A stretch of 64,000 nt of DNA from Nitrospira sp. (GTDB lineage Bacteria > Nitrospirota > Nitrospiria > Nitrospirales > Nitrospiraceae). Position 1 is the stretch's first letter. Each line of letters begins with the position of its first letter. The notes under the pieces were generated by a model, which was not told where the DNA came from, searched no databases, and saw nothing but the letters and a program-made list of their open reading frames with translations. Made by a program: the position numbers and the translations under genes. The DNA is taken from positions 1,809,001-1,873,000 of the forward strand of contig CP126122.1 in assembly GCA_030123565.1 (NCBI GenBank), read 5' to 3'. Below are positions 27,483 to 37,097 of the stretch, in pieces.

Positions 27483-30400
27483 GTGGCCTCGCAATTCGTC
27501 CATCTCCACCTCCATACCCAATACAGCCTGCTCGACGGCGCGAACCAGATCGAGCCCTTGATGCAGCAGGTAAAATCCTTCGGCCAGCCGGCCGTCGCGA
27601 TGACCGACCACGGCAATATGTTCGGAGCGGTGGAGTTCTATCGCAAGGCGAAGGAGGCGGGCGTCAAACCCATCATTGGATGCGAAGCCTATATGGCGCC
27701 GGGCAGCCGGTTGGAAAAGAATTCGCACCTCGCGCACAACGACTACTACCACCTGATTCTGCTCGCGACAAACCTCAAGGGATACCAGAACCTCATCAAA
27801 CTCGTGAGCAAAGCTTATCTTGAAGGGTTCTACTATAAGCCTCGGATGGATAAGGAATTATTGCAGCAGCACCATGATGGCTTGATCGCCCTCTCCGGCT
27901 GCTTAAGCGGCGAGGTCGCCTATCTGATCGGACAGAAAGATTTGGCCGGTGCGACGCAGGCAGCCGGTGAATATCGTGAGATCTTCGGGAAGGACAATTA
28001 CTATCTTGAACTGCAGGCCAACGGACTGGAGCACCAGCGCATCGCCAACGAGGGGTTGCTGGAGATCCATAAGAAGCTCGACATCCCGCTCGCCGGCACG
28101 AACGACTGCCACTACCTCAAGAAAGAAGATTCCCGCCCGCACGACCTCATGCTTTGCTTGCAGACCGGCAAGACGATCAACGATCCCAACCGGATGAAGT
28201 TCGATACCGATCAGCTCTACGTGAAATCGACCGAGCAGGCGTTGGCTGAGTTCAAGGAAATGCCGACGGCGGTCTCCAATACCGTCAAGATCGCCGAAGC
28301 CTGCACGCTCGACCTGGCGTTCAACAAAACGTACCTGCCGCAGTTCACGGTGCCGGATGGGTTCACGCGCGAAACCTACGTGGAGCAACTGGCGAAGGAA
28401 GGACTGGCGGCGCGCCTCAAGGAACGCCCGAGCGCCATCCCCGAACTGGCCTATCAGGTGCGGCTCAAGGAAGAACTCGCGGTCATCTGCTCGATGGGGT
28501 TCGCCGGCTACTTCCTCATCGTGTGGGACATCATCAAGTTCGCCCGCTCGCGCGGCATTCCCGTAGGGCCGGGACGAGGCTCTGCCGCCGGCAGTCTCGT
28601 CGCCTATGCCCTGCGCATCACCGACCTCGATCCACTGGTCTATTCGCTGTTGTTCGAGCGCTTCTTGAACCCCGAGCGCGTGTCCCTCCCGGACATCGAC
28701 ATGGACTTCTGCATGGACCGCCGGGACGAGGTCATCAACTACGTCATCCACAAATATGGCGAAGACCACGTCGCCCAGATCATTACGTTCGGGACCATGA
28801 AGGCGAAAGCAGCGATCCGCGATGTCGGCCGCGTGCTGGAGATGCCCTACGCCGAGGTGGACCGGATTGCGAAGCTGGTGCCGGACGACCTCAAGATGAC
28901 GCTCGACAAGGCGCTCGAACAGGAGCCGCGCCTCAAGGAACTGGTCGAGAAAGACGCGAAGGTGAAGGAACTGATGTCGGTGGCGCAGTCGCTCGAAGGC
29001 CTGGCGCGCCACGCCTCGACCCACGCGGCCGGCGTCGTCATCTCCGACCAGCCGCTCACCGAACATGTGCCCCTGTACAAGGGCCCCAAGGACGAAATCG
29101 TCACCCAATATTCGATGGGTGATGTCGAGAAGATCGGGCTCGTCAAATTCGACTTTCTCGGCTTGAAGACCCTCACGATGATCCAGCGGGCCGAAACGCT
29201 GGTGAACCAGGGCCGTCCCGACCGGCCGCCCCTCCACGTCGAGCAACTGTCCTTCGACGATCCCGAGACCTTTGCGCTCTTGTCATCCGGCAAGACCACC
29301 GGCGTGTTCCAGTTGGAAAGTTCCGGCATGCGCGATCTCTTGATGGGGCTCAAGCCGGACCGCTTCGAGGACATCATCGCCATCATCGCGCTCTATCGCC
29401 CAGGCCCGATGGACCTGATTCCGGACTTCATCAAGCGCAAGCAGGGCAAGGTGCCGATCGCCTACGAGATGCCGGAACTCGAACCGATCCTGAAGGACAC
29501 GTACGGGGTCATCGTCTATCAGGAACAGGTCATGGCCATCGCCAACAAGGTGGCCGGGTTCTCGCTGGGACAAGCGGACATCCTGCGCCGCGCCATGGGC
29601 AAGAAGAAGCCGGAGGAGATGGAAAAGCTCCGGGTCCAGTTCATCGAGGGCGCCAAGGGCAAAAAGATCCCGGAGAAGAAAGCGGACAAGCTCTACGAGT
29701 TGATCCAGAAGTTCGCCGGCTACGGCTTCAACAAATCCCACGCGGCGGCCTACGCGGTCGTCTGTTACCAGACGGCCTACCTCAAGGCCCATTACCCGAC
29801 CGAGTTCATGGCGGCGCTGATGACGAGCGACATGGGCAACGCCGACAAGATCGTGGGTTACTTCACCGAATGCCGCGGGCTCGGCATTCCCGTGCTGCCG
29901 CCGGACGTGAATCAGAGCCAGAAACACTTTGCCGTGGTGGCCGGCGGTATCCGGTTCGGGCTCGCGGCGATCAAGAATGTGGGCGAAGGCGCGGTCGAAT
30001 CCGTCATCGAGGAACGCAACAGGAGCGGACCCTTCCGCTCGTTCTTCGACCTTTTCCGGCGGGTCGATCTCCACAAACTGAACAAACGGATGATGGAGGG
30101 CCTCATCAAGGCCGGCGCCTTCGATTCCATGGGCGGGCGGCGTTCGCAGTACCTGGCCGTACTCGACCAGGCAATGGAGGAAGGCACGAGTCTTCAAAAG
30201 GAACGAGCCCTCGGCCAAACCAGCATCTTCGGCGACGAAGAGAGCGGCCTCCCGCAAGCGCTCCATGACCCAACCCTACCCGATGTTCCCGAGTGGAGCC
30301 AGGGCGAGATGTTGAAATACGAACGCGAGCTGACCGGCTTCTACATCAGCGCCCATCCCCTGGCACGCTACGAGGCAGCCATCCGGTTGTTCGCCACCAC

Positions 30401-30935
30401 GACGACCATGCAGATTCCCGACGTGCCGGACGGACGCGAGGTGAAACTCTGCGGCATCATCACCGCCGTGAAGTCGATGCTCACGAAAAAGGGCGACCGC
30501 ATGGCCTACGTGACGCTGGAGGATTTACATGGCATGGTAGAAGTGATAGCCTTCCCCGACCTCTATCGCGACCACGCCGAGATGATCGTACCGGAACGGG
30601 TCGTGCGGTTGACGGGTACCGTGGATCGCGGAGACAAGGGCACCAAGTTGCGCGGGACCAAAATCGAACCCTTGGCCGAATTGCAGAGCACGGCGATCTC
30701 GCGGGTGATGATTCGCCTGAACGACGGCCCGACCACCTCGACCAGACTTCCGATGCTCCGGCAGGTGTTTCAAAAATACCCCGGGTCCTCGAGTGTGTCC
30801 CTCGTCATGGCCCTAGGGGGAACCATGGAAGCACAGACCTCGCCCCTCCCCAACGTCAAGATCACTCCCAGCGAACACTTCGTCGCCGATATCGAGGAAG
30901 TGCTAGGCAAGGGCGCGATCACTTTGGTAACCTAG
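27483..30935 (+). CDS. dnaE: DNA polymerase III alpha subunit
   Basis: 1150 residues from GTG 27483 (ASQFVHLHLHTQYSLLDGAN), which sets the PHP domain at the usual N-terminus; the frame opens at 27387, and neither site has a good SD. Polymerase signatures include GPGRGSAAGSLVAYALRIT and the catalytic PDIDMDFCMDRRDEVINYV. A tandem HhH and an OB-fold (VKLCGIITAVKSMLTKKGDR) follow near the C-terminus. It is the replicative polymerase core. accA follows 38 bases on. Confidence 0.97.
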   Translation: MASQFVHLHLHTQYSLLDGANQIEPLMQQVKSFGQPAVAMTDHGNMFGAVEFYRKAKEAGVKPIIGCEAYMAPGSRLEKNSHLAHNDYYHLILLATNLKGYQNLIKLVSKAYLEGFYYKPRMDKELLQQHHDGLIALSGCLSGEVAYLIGQKDLAGATQAAGEYREIFGKDNYYLELQANGLEHQRIANEGLLEIHKKLDIPLAGTNDCHYLKKEDSRPHDLMLCLQTGKTINDPNRMKFDTDQLYVKSTEQALAEFKEMPTAVSNTVKIAEACTLDLAFNKTYLPQFTVPDGFTRETYVEQLAKEGLAARLKERPSAIPELAYQVRLKEELAVICSMGFAGYFLIVWDIIKFARSRGIPVGPGRGSAAGSLVAYALRITDLDPLVYSLLFERFLNPERVSLPDIDMDFCMDRRDEVINYVIHKYGEDHVAQIITFGTMKAKAAIRDVGRVLEMPYAEVDRIAKLVPDDLKMTLDKALEQEPRLKELVEKDAKVKELMSVAQSLEGLARHASTHAAGVVISDQPLTEHVPLYKGPKDEIVTQYSMGDVEKIGLVKFDFLGLKTLTMIQRAETLVNQGRPDRPPLHVEQLSFDDPETFALLSSGKTTGVFQLESSGMRDLLMGLKPDRFEDIIAIIALYRPGPMDLIPDFIKRKQGKVPIAYEMPELEPILKDTYGVIVYQEQVMAIANKVAGFSLGQADILRRAMGKKKPEEMEKLRVQFIEGAKGKKIPEKKADKLYELIQKFAGYGFNKSHAAAYAVVCYQTAYLKAHYPTEFMAALMTSDMGNADKIVGYFTECRGLGIPVLPPDVNQSQKHFAVVAGGIRFGLAAIKNVGEGAVESVIEERNRSGPFRSFFDLFRRVDLHKLNKRMMEGLIKAGAFDSMGGRRSQYLAVLDQAMEEGTSLQKERALGQTSIFGDEESGLPQALHDPTLPDVPEWSQGEMLKYERELTGFYISAHPLARYEAAIRLFATTTTMQIPDVPDGREVKLCGIITAVKSMLTKKGDRMAYVTLEDLHGMVEVIAFPDLYRDHAEMIVPERVVRLTGTVDRGDKGTKLRGTKIEPLAELQSTAISRVMIRLNDGPTTSTRLPMLRQVFQKYPGSSSVSLVMALGGTMEAQTSPLPNVKITPSEHFVADIEEVLGKGAITLVT

Positions 30936-30973
30936 TCGGACCTAGGCAACACCCTTAATGGGGGTTCAGCAGT

Positions 30974-31936
30974 ATGAGAGACTACCTCGACTTTGAAAAG
31001 CCGATCCGCGAACTCGAAGAGAAAATCGAGAAACTCGCCTCAGCCGAATCGCCCAAATCCGGCACCCAGGAAGAACTCCGCAAGTTGCGGACGAAACTCG
31101 CCCAGGTCGAACATGAACTGTACAACGGCCTGACCCCCTGGCAACGGACCCAGTTGGCCCGCCACCCCCAGCGCCCGACGACGCTCGACTACATCAATGA
31201 CCTCTGCCGCGAATTCCTCGAACTGCACGGCGACCGCGGCTTCGGCGACGACCGCGCGATCGTGGGCGGATTCGCCCGCTTCAACGACCGGTCGGTGATG
31301 ATCATCGGGCACCAAAAGGGCAAGACGCTCAAGGAGCGCATGCAGCGGAACTTCGGCATGCCCAATCCCGAAGGCTATCGCAAGGCGCTGCGGCTCATGC
31401 GGCTGGCGGAAAAGTTCGGCCGGCCCATCATCACGTTCATCGACACCCCCGGCGCCTACCCCGGCATCGGCGCGGAAGAGCGCGGGCAGGCTGAAGCCAT
31501 CGCCAGGAACCTGTTCGTCATGTCACGGCTGGCCGTGCCCATCATTTCGGTCGTGATCGGTGAAGGCGGCAGCGGCGGCGCCCTCGCTTTGGGCGTGAGC
31601 GACCGCATTCTCATGCTGGAACATTCCGTCTACTCCGTCATTTCTCCTGAAGGCTGCGCGGCGATTCTGTACGACGATCCTACCAAGGTTCCGGACGCGG
31701 CGGCCTCGCTGAAGATGACCGCGCAGGACCTGGTCGGCCTCGGCATCGTGGATGAAGTCATTCCCGAGCCGCTCGGCGGCGCCCATCGCGACACCAGGGC
31801 CATCTCCGACCGGGTCGCCAAGGCGTTGGCCAATCACATCTACAGCCTGGTCGACCTTCCCACCGACCAACTCGTCGCCCAGCGTGATCAGAAGTTCCGC
31901 AAGATGGGCGTGGTCGGCGGCCTCGTCCCGGCCTAA
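30974..31936 (+). CDS. accA: Acetyl-CoA carboxylase carboxyltransferase alpha subunit
   Basis: 320 residues starting MRDYLDFEKPIRELEEKIEK. Motifs are the family's: LHGDRGFGDDRAIVGG, FIDTPGAYPGIGAEERGQ, GEGGSGGALALGVSDR and SPEGCAAILY. With AccD it transfers carboxyl from carboxybiotin to acetyl-CoA, making malonyl-CoA for fatty-acid synthesis. The dnaE-accA order is frequently conserved in bacteria. Confidence 0.97.
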   Translation: MRDYLDFEKPIRELEEKIEKLASAESPKSGTQEELRKLRTKLAQVEHELYNGLTPWQRTQLARHPQRPTTLDYINDLCREFLELHGDRGFGDDRAIVGGFARFNDRSVMIIGHQKGKTLKERMQRNFGMPNPEGYRKALRLMRLAEKFGRPIITFIDTPGAYPGIGAEERGQAEAIARNLFVMSRLAVPIISVVIGEGGSGGALALGVSDRILMLEHSVYSVISPEGCAAILYDDPTKVPDAAASLKMTAQDLVGLGIVDEVIPEPLGGAHRDTRAISDRVAKALANHIYSLVDLPTDQLVAQRDQKFRKMGVVGGLVPA

Positions 31937-32062
31937 GCTTTCAGGATGGTGAAACCGACTGCCAGCTTCGTTCTCGTATCGCTCAGGCCCTCAACGTACC
32001 CCCATCTCCTCGCGTCACCTAGTGTGATGTCCTAACGATTCGTGTCATAAGCTCAGCGGTTT

Positions 32063-32112
32063 GCCCCTCACCGACTCGTCTCCCCCGATGGGGGAGACGG
32101 CAAGGGTGAGGG
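32063..32112. terminator. Compound hairpin after accA
   Basis: The 242-base gap 31937-32178 has no gene. CCCCTCACC pairs with GGTGAGGGG around an inner hairpin GTCTCCCCC-gat-GGGGGAGAC. It lies between two converging genes and could end both. It belongs to the CCCTCTCCC/GGGAGAGGG type of hairpin also seen at 35672-35723 and 50660-50700. Confidence 0.45.
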
Positions 32113-32178
32113 GAGCAACGAACTTCAGAGATTCTTCCAGCGGCTTTGTGACGATCAGCGGGTGGGACCAGTCACTGA

Positions 32179-32745
32179 CTAAACAAGCAACCCCAGCGCG
32201 GTAAACCTGTTTTCAATCGCCAATAGGATGTGAAGGCGCAACTCAGTTCGGTACGGGGCGAGCGACTCGTCACGCAGGTAGCGGTCCAAAGTCCGTGGCA
32301 ATTTCTTCCACCAGGTACGGGCCGTGTCTCTCGCCCGGTCGGCCCTCGTTTCTCCACCAGCCAGAATCAGAGACAGTTCCTTCTCGAAAAACCCCACGTG
32401 CACGAGTTCATCGTCGAGAATCTCCGACAGGTCCGGCCGGATAGTCGCGAGCAATTTGGCAAATTCCAGTCCGAGTGCTTCATAGCCGAACAGGTGCACC
32501 GCCAGTGCTTCCCATTGCGAGGGGACGCTCGGCAAGGCAGGCGGCCGTTGCGAGGTGCTATCCAGCATGGCCTCGAATCGGCGAAGATGGTCCTGCTCGT
32601 CGGTTTCGTGACGTTGCAGAAAGGTCTGCACGTGGCGAGGGAGGTCCCGCGTTTGGGCGGCGCGCACGGCCCACAAGGCCATCGCCTCGGCCCGCAGGAA
32701 CCGTTCGAGCAGCGCCCGTTCACAAATTGCCGGAAGGGCGATCAT
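32179..32745 (-). CDS. Ferritin-like four-helix protein
   Basis: 188 residues, mostly helical. Two ExxH motifs, ETDEQDHLRRFE (about 47-58) and DDELVHVGFFEKEL (about 111-124), plus Glu in helices one (LRAEAMALWAVRAA) and three (FGYEALGLEFA), give the ligand pattern of a ferritin-like di-iron site. An oxygen-activating or iron-handling role is possible; the specific reaction is unknown. The small gene upstream ends eight bases from its start. Confidence 0.65.
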   Translation of the reverse strand: MIALPAICERALLERFLRAEAMALWAVRAAQTRDLPRHVQTFLQRHETDEQDHLRRFEAMLDSTSQRPPALPSVPSQWEALAVHLFGYEALGLEFAKLLATIRPDLSEILDDELVHVGFFEKELSLILAGGETRADRARDTARTWWKKLPRTLDRYLRDESLAPYRTELRLHILLAIENRFTALGLLV

Positions 32746-32753
32746 CGTGGGAA

Positions 32754-32954
32754 TCAGTTCTCACCGGGCGGATGGAGCGGACCGGCCCACTCGCCCTTGG
32801 TCAGCCCCACTTCCTGCGACGCCCCATCGGGCCATTGGAAATAGCCGACCTCATCGACGAAGACGATGAGGGGCTCCGTGTCCTGTTCGAGCCCGCGCCA
32901 CCAATACCAGCCCGCCGCTGCCGGTTTGTCCTTGGTCCATACGAGGTGGGTCAT
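32754..32954 (-). CDS. Small tryptophan-rich hypothetical protein, 66 aa
   Basis: MTHLVWTKDKPAAAGWYWWR then a short beta-like segment TEPLIVFVDEVGYFQWPDG. The opening resembles the small phage- and plasmid-borne DUF551-type WY-rich proteins, but this is a weak likeness. It is eight bases upstream of the ferritin-like gene on the same strand. Confidence 0.5.
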   Translation of the reverse strand: MTHLVWTKDKPAAAGWYWWRGLEQDTEPLIVFVDEVGYFQWPDGASQEVGLTKGEWAGPLHPPGEN

Positions 32955-33105
32955 GGTCCTGTATCTCGTCGTTCGTATCTCATATCTCGCGAGAAGATCG
33001 CCCTCTTGTTCCGCACGAGATACGCTTCACGAACGACGCTTCACGATCCTCCTCTACGCCGGCAGGTCTATGCTATAAGCTCTCTTCCGAGAGACGCACC
33101 CTACC

Positions 33106-35604
33106 ATGGACCGCTTGCCAATAGAAGAGGCCTTGCCTTCGTTGCGCGAGGTGCTGGCTGCCGGACGTTCCGCGCTCTTGACGGCGCAACCGGGCGCGGG
33201 CAAGACCACGCGGGTCCCGCTCGCCCTGCTGCAGGAACCCTGGCTCGTCGGACAGAAACTGGTGCTGCTGGAACCCCGACGGCTTGCCGCGCGCGCCGCG
33301 GCAACCTACATGGCGGCGAGCCTGCGTGAGCCGGTGGGTCGCACCGTCGGCTATCGCATCCGCCATGACACGAAGGTCGGGCCGGACACGCGCATCGAAG
33401 TGGTCACCGAAGGCATCCTCACACGCCTGCTGCAACAGGACCCTTCGCTGGCCGGATACGGCCTCGTCATCTTCGACGAGTTCCACGAACGCAGCCTGCA
33501 GGCGGATCTCGGCCTGGCCTTCGCGCGGGAATCGCAGCGGCTGTTCCGGCCGGACCTTCGCCTGCTCGTCATGTCGGCGACCTTGGACTGTGCGGCGGTC
33601 ACGCGCATCCTCCACGATGCCGAGACCATCTCCTGCGAGGGCCGCCTCTATCCCGTCACCACCCACTACCTCGACCGGCCGATTGAAGGCCGGCTGGAGC
33701 AGGCTGTGGTGCGGAGCATCCGTCAGGTGCTGGCCCGTGATACCGGCAGCCTGCTGGTCTTTCTGCCCGGCATGGCGGAAATCCGCCGAACCGAACGGCA
33801 CCTTCGGGAAGTCGCGCTCGGTTCCGACATCCTCATCGCACCCCTGCATGGAGACCTGCCGCAGGACGAACAGGAACAGGCGATCCTGCCCGCGCCGCCT
33901 GGCCGACGAAAAATCGTACTCGCCACGTCGATTGCCGAAACCAGTTTGACCATCGAAGGCGTGCGGGTCGTCATCGATGCGGGACTCATGCGCGTCCCGC
34001 GCTTCGATCCCCGTTCCGGACTGACCAGGCTCGATACCATTCGGGTCACGCAGGATGCCGCGGATCAACGGAGGGGCCGCGCCGGCCGGTTGGAACCGGG
34101 CACCTGCTATCGCCTCTGGACGGCGGCGGAACAGCAAGCAATCCTCCCACGCCGTCCGCCTGAAATCCTCGAAGCGGACCTCGCACCCTTGGCGTTGGAT
34201 CTCGCGGAATGGGGCGTCATCGACGAACGCGAATTGTCTTGGCTCGATCCGCCTCCGACCGGTTCGCTGGCCCAGGCGCGCGACCTGCTGCGACAACTCG
34301 GCGCACTCGACGAGCAAGGGACCCTCACGGCCCATGGCCGCAGACTGGCCCATGTGACTGTTCATCCGAGACTGGCCCACATGATCGTGACGGCCGTTTC
34401 GCTGGGCTGGGGATCGTCGGCCTGTGACCTCGCCGCCCTGCTCAGCGAGCGCGATATTCTGCAGGGAGGGCCGGGATGGCGGAATGCCGACCTGCGCTTG
34501 AGGGTCGAGGCCTTGCAAGGAACCAGAGAGCAGCTCGCCGGAGCGACCGTGAATCGAGCGGCCTGCGACCGTGTTCGGCGCGCCTCCGAACAGTGGCGGC
34601 GACAGCTGCAACTCGCCTCCTCGTCCCGCGACGGCAACGAGCATCTCGGCATCCTGCTCGCCTTCGCCTATCCGGATCGCATCGCGCAACGGATCACAGG
34701 CAGCGACGGCCGTTACCGTTTGGCGAACGGCCGAGGCGCCTCATTTCAAACGGTCCAAGGCCTGTCGCAGGACGAATATCTGGTGGTGGCGCAACTCGAC
34801 GGCTCCGGAGATTGGGCGCGCATCCTGCTCGCGGCGCCGGTGAGCATCGAGGCGTTACAGCAGTACTGCGCGGAACGAATCCAATCCGTCGATCTGCTGG
34901 AGTGGGATGAGCGTTCGGAAACCGTCCGCGCGAGGCGGCAGCGGCGGCTCGGACAACTGGTCCTCGACGACCGCGCCCTCCACGATCCCGATCAGGAACA
35001 GGTCGCGGCGGCGCTGATCTTCGGTATCCGGCGGGCCGGACCGGCCTGCCTGCCCTGGACGAAGGAGCTGCAGCAATGGCGCGCGCGCATCGCGTTCCTC
35101 CATCGCATCGACCCCGCCTGGCCCGATCTTTCGGATGAAGCGCTGCTGGCTGATCTCGAACGGTGGCTGAGACCGTTCCTCACCGGCTTGACGAGTCTCG
35201 CGCAGGTCCGCCGCCTCGATCTCTTGCCGCCGCTCGCCAGCCTCTTGAATCGGCAACAACGGCAAGGGTTGGATCGTCTCGCGCCGACCCACCTGGTCGT
35301 GCCGAGCGGTTCACGCGTACGAGTAGACTACGAACAGGGCGAGGTGCCGGTCCTGGCGGTGCGGCTGCAGGAACTGTTCGGCTGCCGGGAGACACCGCTG
35401 ATCGCAGGCGGCAAGGTGCCGGTGATGGTGCATCTGCTCTCACCGGCGGGACGGCCCGTGCAGGTCACGAAGGACCTGGCGAGCTTTTGGCGTTCGGCCT
35501 ATCAAGAGGTGAAGAAAGAACTGCGTGGCCGTTATCCCCGCCACCACTGGCCCGACGATCCCCTGACGGCGCAACCGACCAATCGGACGAAGAGACGGAC
35601 GTGA
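33106..35604 (+). CDS. hrpB: ATP-dependent helicase HrpB
   Basis: 832 residues, the usual HrpB length. Motif I is QPGAGKTTRVPLALLQ (about 27-42) and motif II is DEFHERSLQADLGLAFARE (about 124-142). SATLD, TSIAETSLTIEGVRVVIDAG and QRRGRAGRLEPG complete the DEAH/RHA helicase core. The C-terminal half carries HA2 and HrpB-specific domains. HrpB helicases are conserved, with roles in RNA metabolism and surface phenotypes in some species. A 52-bp hairpin follows the stop. Confidence 0.95.
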   Translation: MDRLPIEEALPSLREVLAAGRSALLTAQPGAGKTTRVPLALLQEPWLVGQKLVLLEPRRLAARAAATYMAASLREPVGRTVGYRIRHDTKVGPDTRIEVVTEGILTRLLQQDPSLAGYGLVIFDEFHERSLQADLGLAFARESQRLFRPDLRLLVMSATLDCAAVTRILHDAETISCEGRLYPVTTHYLDRPIEGRLEQAVVRSIRQVLARDTGSLLVFLPGMAEIRRTERHLREVALGSDILIAPLHGDLPQDEQEQAILPAPPGRRKIVLATSIAETSLTIEGVRVVIDAGLMRVPRFDPRSGLTRLDTIRVTQDAADQRRGRAGRLEPGTCYRLWTAAEQQAILPRRPPEILEADLAPLALDLAEWGVIDERELSWLDPPPTGSLAQARDLLRQLGALDEQGTLTAHGRRLAHVTVHPRLAHMIVTAVSLGWGSSACDLAALLSERDILQGGPGWRNADLRLRVEALQGTREQLAGATVNRAACDRVRRASEQWRRQLQLASSSRDGNEHLGILLAFAYPDRIAQRITGSDGRYRLANGRGASFQTVQGLSQDEYLVVAQLDGSGDWARILLAAPVSIEALQQYCAERIQSVDLLEWDERSETVRARRQRRLGQLVLDDRALHDPDQEQVAAALIFGIRRAGPACLPWTKELQQWRARIAFLHRIDPAWPDLSDEALLADLERWLRPFLTGLTSLAQVRRLDLLPPLASLLNRQQRQGLDRLAPTHLVVPSGSRVRVDYEQGEVPVLAVRLQELFGCRETPLIAGGKVPVMVHLLSPAGRPVQVTKDLASFWRSAYQEVKKELRGRYPRHHWPDDPLTAQPTNRTKRRT

Positions 35605-35671
35605 GTGGTCAACCACTAAACAGGCCTCACGCAGACCTACCGGCCTCTGCTGAATTGATCCGCGAGGCTAC

Positions 35672-35723
35672 TCCCCCTCTCCCTGCCCTCTCCCCCACGG
35701 GGGAGAGGGCAGGGAGAGGGGGC
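35672..35723 (+). terminator. Long hairpin after hrpB
   Basis: Arms CCCCTCTCCCTGCCCTCTCC and the inverse GGAGAGGGCAGGGAGAGGGG surround a short CCA-CG-G loop, giving a stem of more than 20 bp with no mismatch. No T-run follows, so this may be a repeat element of the GGGAGAGGG type acting as terminator. Confidence 0.5.
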
Positions 35724-35806
35724 CTCTCGACTCCGCCTTGCTAATCCCCGTCGATTCAAGCATCCTACCGAGGCATCGTTGCCCTACTCACAACAACAGA
35801 GCTGCA

Positions 35807-36355
35807 ATGGACCACTTCGCCATCGTCACCGCCTTCGGCCAGGACCGACCAGGCATCGTCGCCGCCATGGCGGACGCGCTCTACCGGCTCGGCTGCAACA
35901 TCGAAGACAGCTGCATGACCAGGCTGCGCGGCGAGTTCACCATGATGCTCATGGTGCGACTGCCCGAAGGGATCGGCGCCGAAACCCTCGGCCAGCGCCT
36001 GACGCCCTACACGGCTCCGCTCGACCTCGCCGTCCTCTGCAGAGCGATGCCGGACCAGGCGGCGGCAAGAGAGGCAACCCCGGAAGTCCCGACCTTCATG
36101 CTGTCGGTGTACGGCGCCGACCATCCCGGCATCGTGGCGCAGGTGGCGCGCACCGTCGCCCAGCACAACGGCAACATCACCGACATGAATACCCGCGTGA
36201 TCGGGCCGGGAGACGTCCCGGTCTATGTCATGGTCTTGGAAATTCAATTACCGGAGGCGCAGCAGGCCGACCGGCTCAGGCTGGCGCTTGAACAACTGAA
36301 GCCGGTACTGGGCGTCGATCTGACCTTCCGCCCGCTCGAGAGCGTCACCTTCTGA
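35807..36355 (+). CDS. Double-ACT-domain protein, GcvR-like
   Basis: 182 residues from ATG 35807 (MDHFAIVTAFGQDRPGIVA); the frame begins at 35738 without an ATG. Two ACT domains carry the same opening signature, FGQDRPGIVAAMADAL (about 9-24) and YGADHPGIVAQVARTV (about 99-114). This is the layout of GcvR-type proteins, which repress the glycine cleavage system in gamma-proteobacteria by binding GcvA. No gcv genes lie nearby, so an amino-acid-sensing role is inferred. The def gene starts two bases after the stop. Confidence 0.75.
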   Translation: MDHFAIVTAFGQDRPGIVAAMADALYRLGCNIEDSCMTRLRGEFTMMLMVRLPEGIGAETLGQRLTPYTAPLDLAVLCRAMPDQAAAREATPEVPTFMLSVYGADHPGIVAQVARTVAQHNGNITDMNTRVIGPGDVPVYVMVLEIQLPEAQQADRLRLALEQLKPVLGVDLTFRPLESVTF

Positions 36356-36357
36356 CC

Positions 36358-36849
36358 GTGGCTATCCGTCCGATTCTGCTCTACCCCCATCCGGCACTCA
36401 AATCCGAGAGCGACGCCGTGGTCCCGACGGACCAGGCGGCGCAGGGCGTCGTCCAGGACATGCTCGACACCCTCGCCGCCTCCCCCGGCGTGGCGCTGGC
36501 GGCGCCGCAGATCGGGCATGCCCTGCGGATCATCGTGGTGGACGTGTCGCGGAAGAAAGGCGAAACGGGGCATGGGCTGGTGGTGCTGGTGAACCCCGTC
36601 ATCCTGGCGCAGGAAGGACGGAAGGTCGTCCGTGAAGGTTGCCTCAGCGTGCCGGACTACACGGGCAATGTGTTGCGCTACGAGCAGGTGATCGTGGAGG
36701 GATCGGCGCCGGACGGCCGCGCCGTTACGGTGAGCGCTTCAGGATTCGAGGCGCTCGCCTTTCAGCACGAGCTGGACCACTTGAACGGCACGCTCTTTCT
36801 CGATCGCATCCAGTCGCTCAGCACCGATCTCTTTCGACGGAAGCGATAA
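36358..36849 (+). CDS. def: Peptide deformylase
   Basis: 163 residues from GTG 36358. Motifs I-III are all present: GVALAAPQIGHALRI (usual GxGLAAxQ, with Ala for the second Gly), EGCLSVPDYTGNVLRYEQV and QHELDHLNGTLFLDRI, whose HELDH binds the metal with the Cys of motif II. It removes the formyl group from new polypeptides. It follows the ACT gene by two bases and is probably coupled to it. Confidence 0.95.
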   Translation: MAIRPILLYPHPALKSESDAVVPTDQAAQGVVQDMLDTLAASPGVALAAPQIGHALRIIVVDVSRKKGETGHGLVVLVNPVILAQEGRKVVREGCLSVPDYTGNVLRYEQVIVEGSAPDGRAVTVSASGFEALAFQHELDHLNGTLFLDRIQSLSTDLFRRKR

Positions 36850-36975
36850 ATCGCTGCAACGTCAGGAACGTACCAGACCGGTCCTCGCCACCCTGCGAAC
36901 GCTCGTTCCCTGGCGGCGGAAACCTGTGAAGGCGTGACCGGCACCGGCGTTCGAGATATTAATCAAAGGAATGAC

Positions 36976-37096
36976 AGGCTGTTCAAAAAGCCCGCCCAGC
37001 GCGGCCGCAGCGACGCGAGGGGGCGAGACGTACGCTTGTGGTACGTTGAGCCTCCGAGCGAGTGAGAACAAAGCTGGGGGGCTTTTTCAACAGCCT
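36976..37096. repeat. Hairpin element with 17-bp terminal inverted repeats
   Basis: The left end AGGCTGTTCAAAAAGCC (36976-36992) and the right end (37080-37096) are inverse copies with one mismatch. An internal palindrome, ACGTAC-gcttgtg-GTACGT, sits in the middle, followed by GTTGAGCCTC and GAGCGAG. It shares this organisation with the element at 8716-8830. It is a likely MITE or REP-like repeat with no coding capacity. Confidence 0.65.
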
Positions 37097-37097
37097 G

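Noticed and set aside
27903..30266. Minus-strand frames of 327 and 447 codons opposite dnaE
   Set aside because: dnaE is certain by motif; the antisense products have no recognisable domain.
33073..34689. Minus-strand 538-codon frame opposite hrpB
   Set aside because: The helicase motifs on the plus strand are complete; the antisense frame is a codon-bias artefact.
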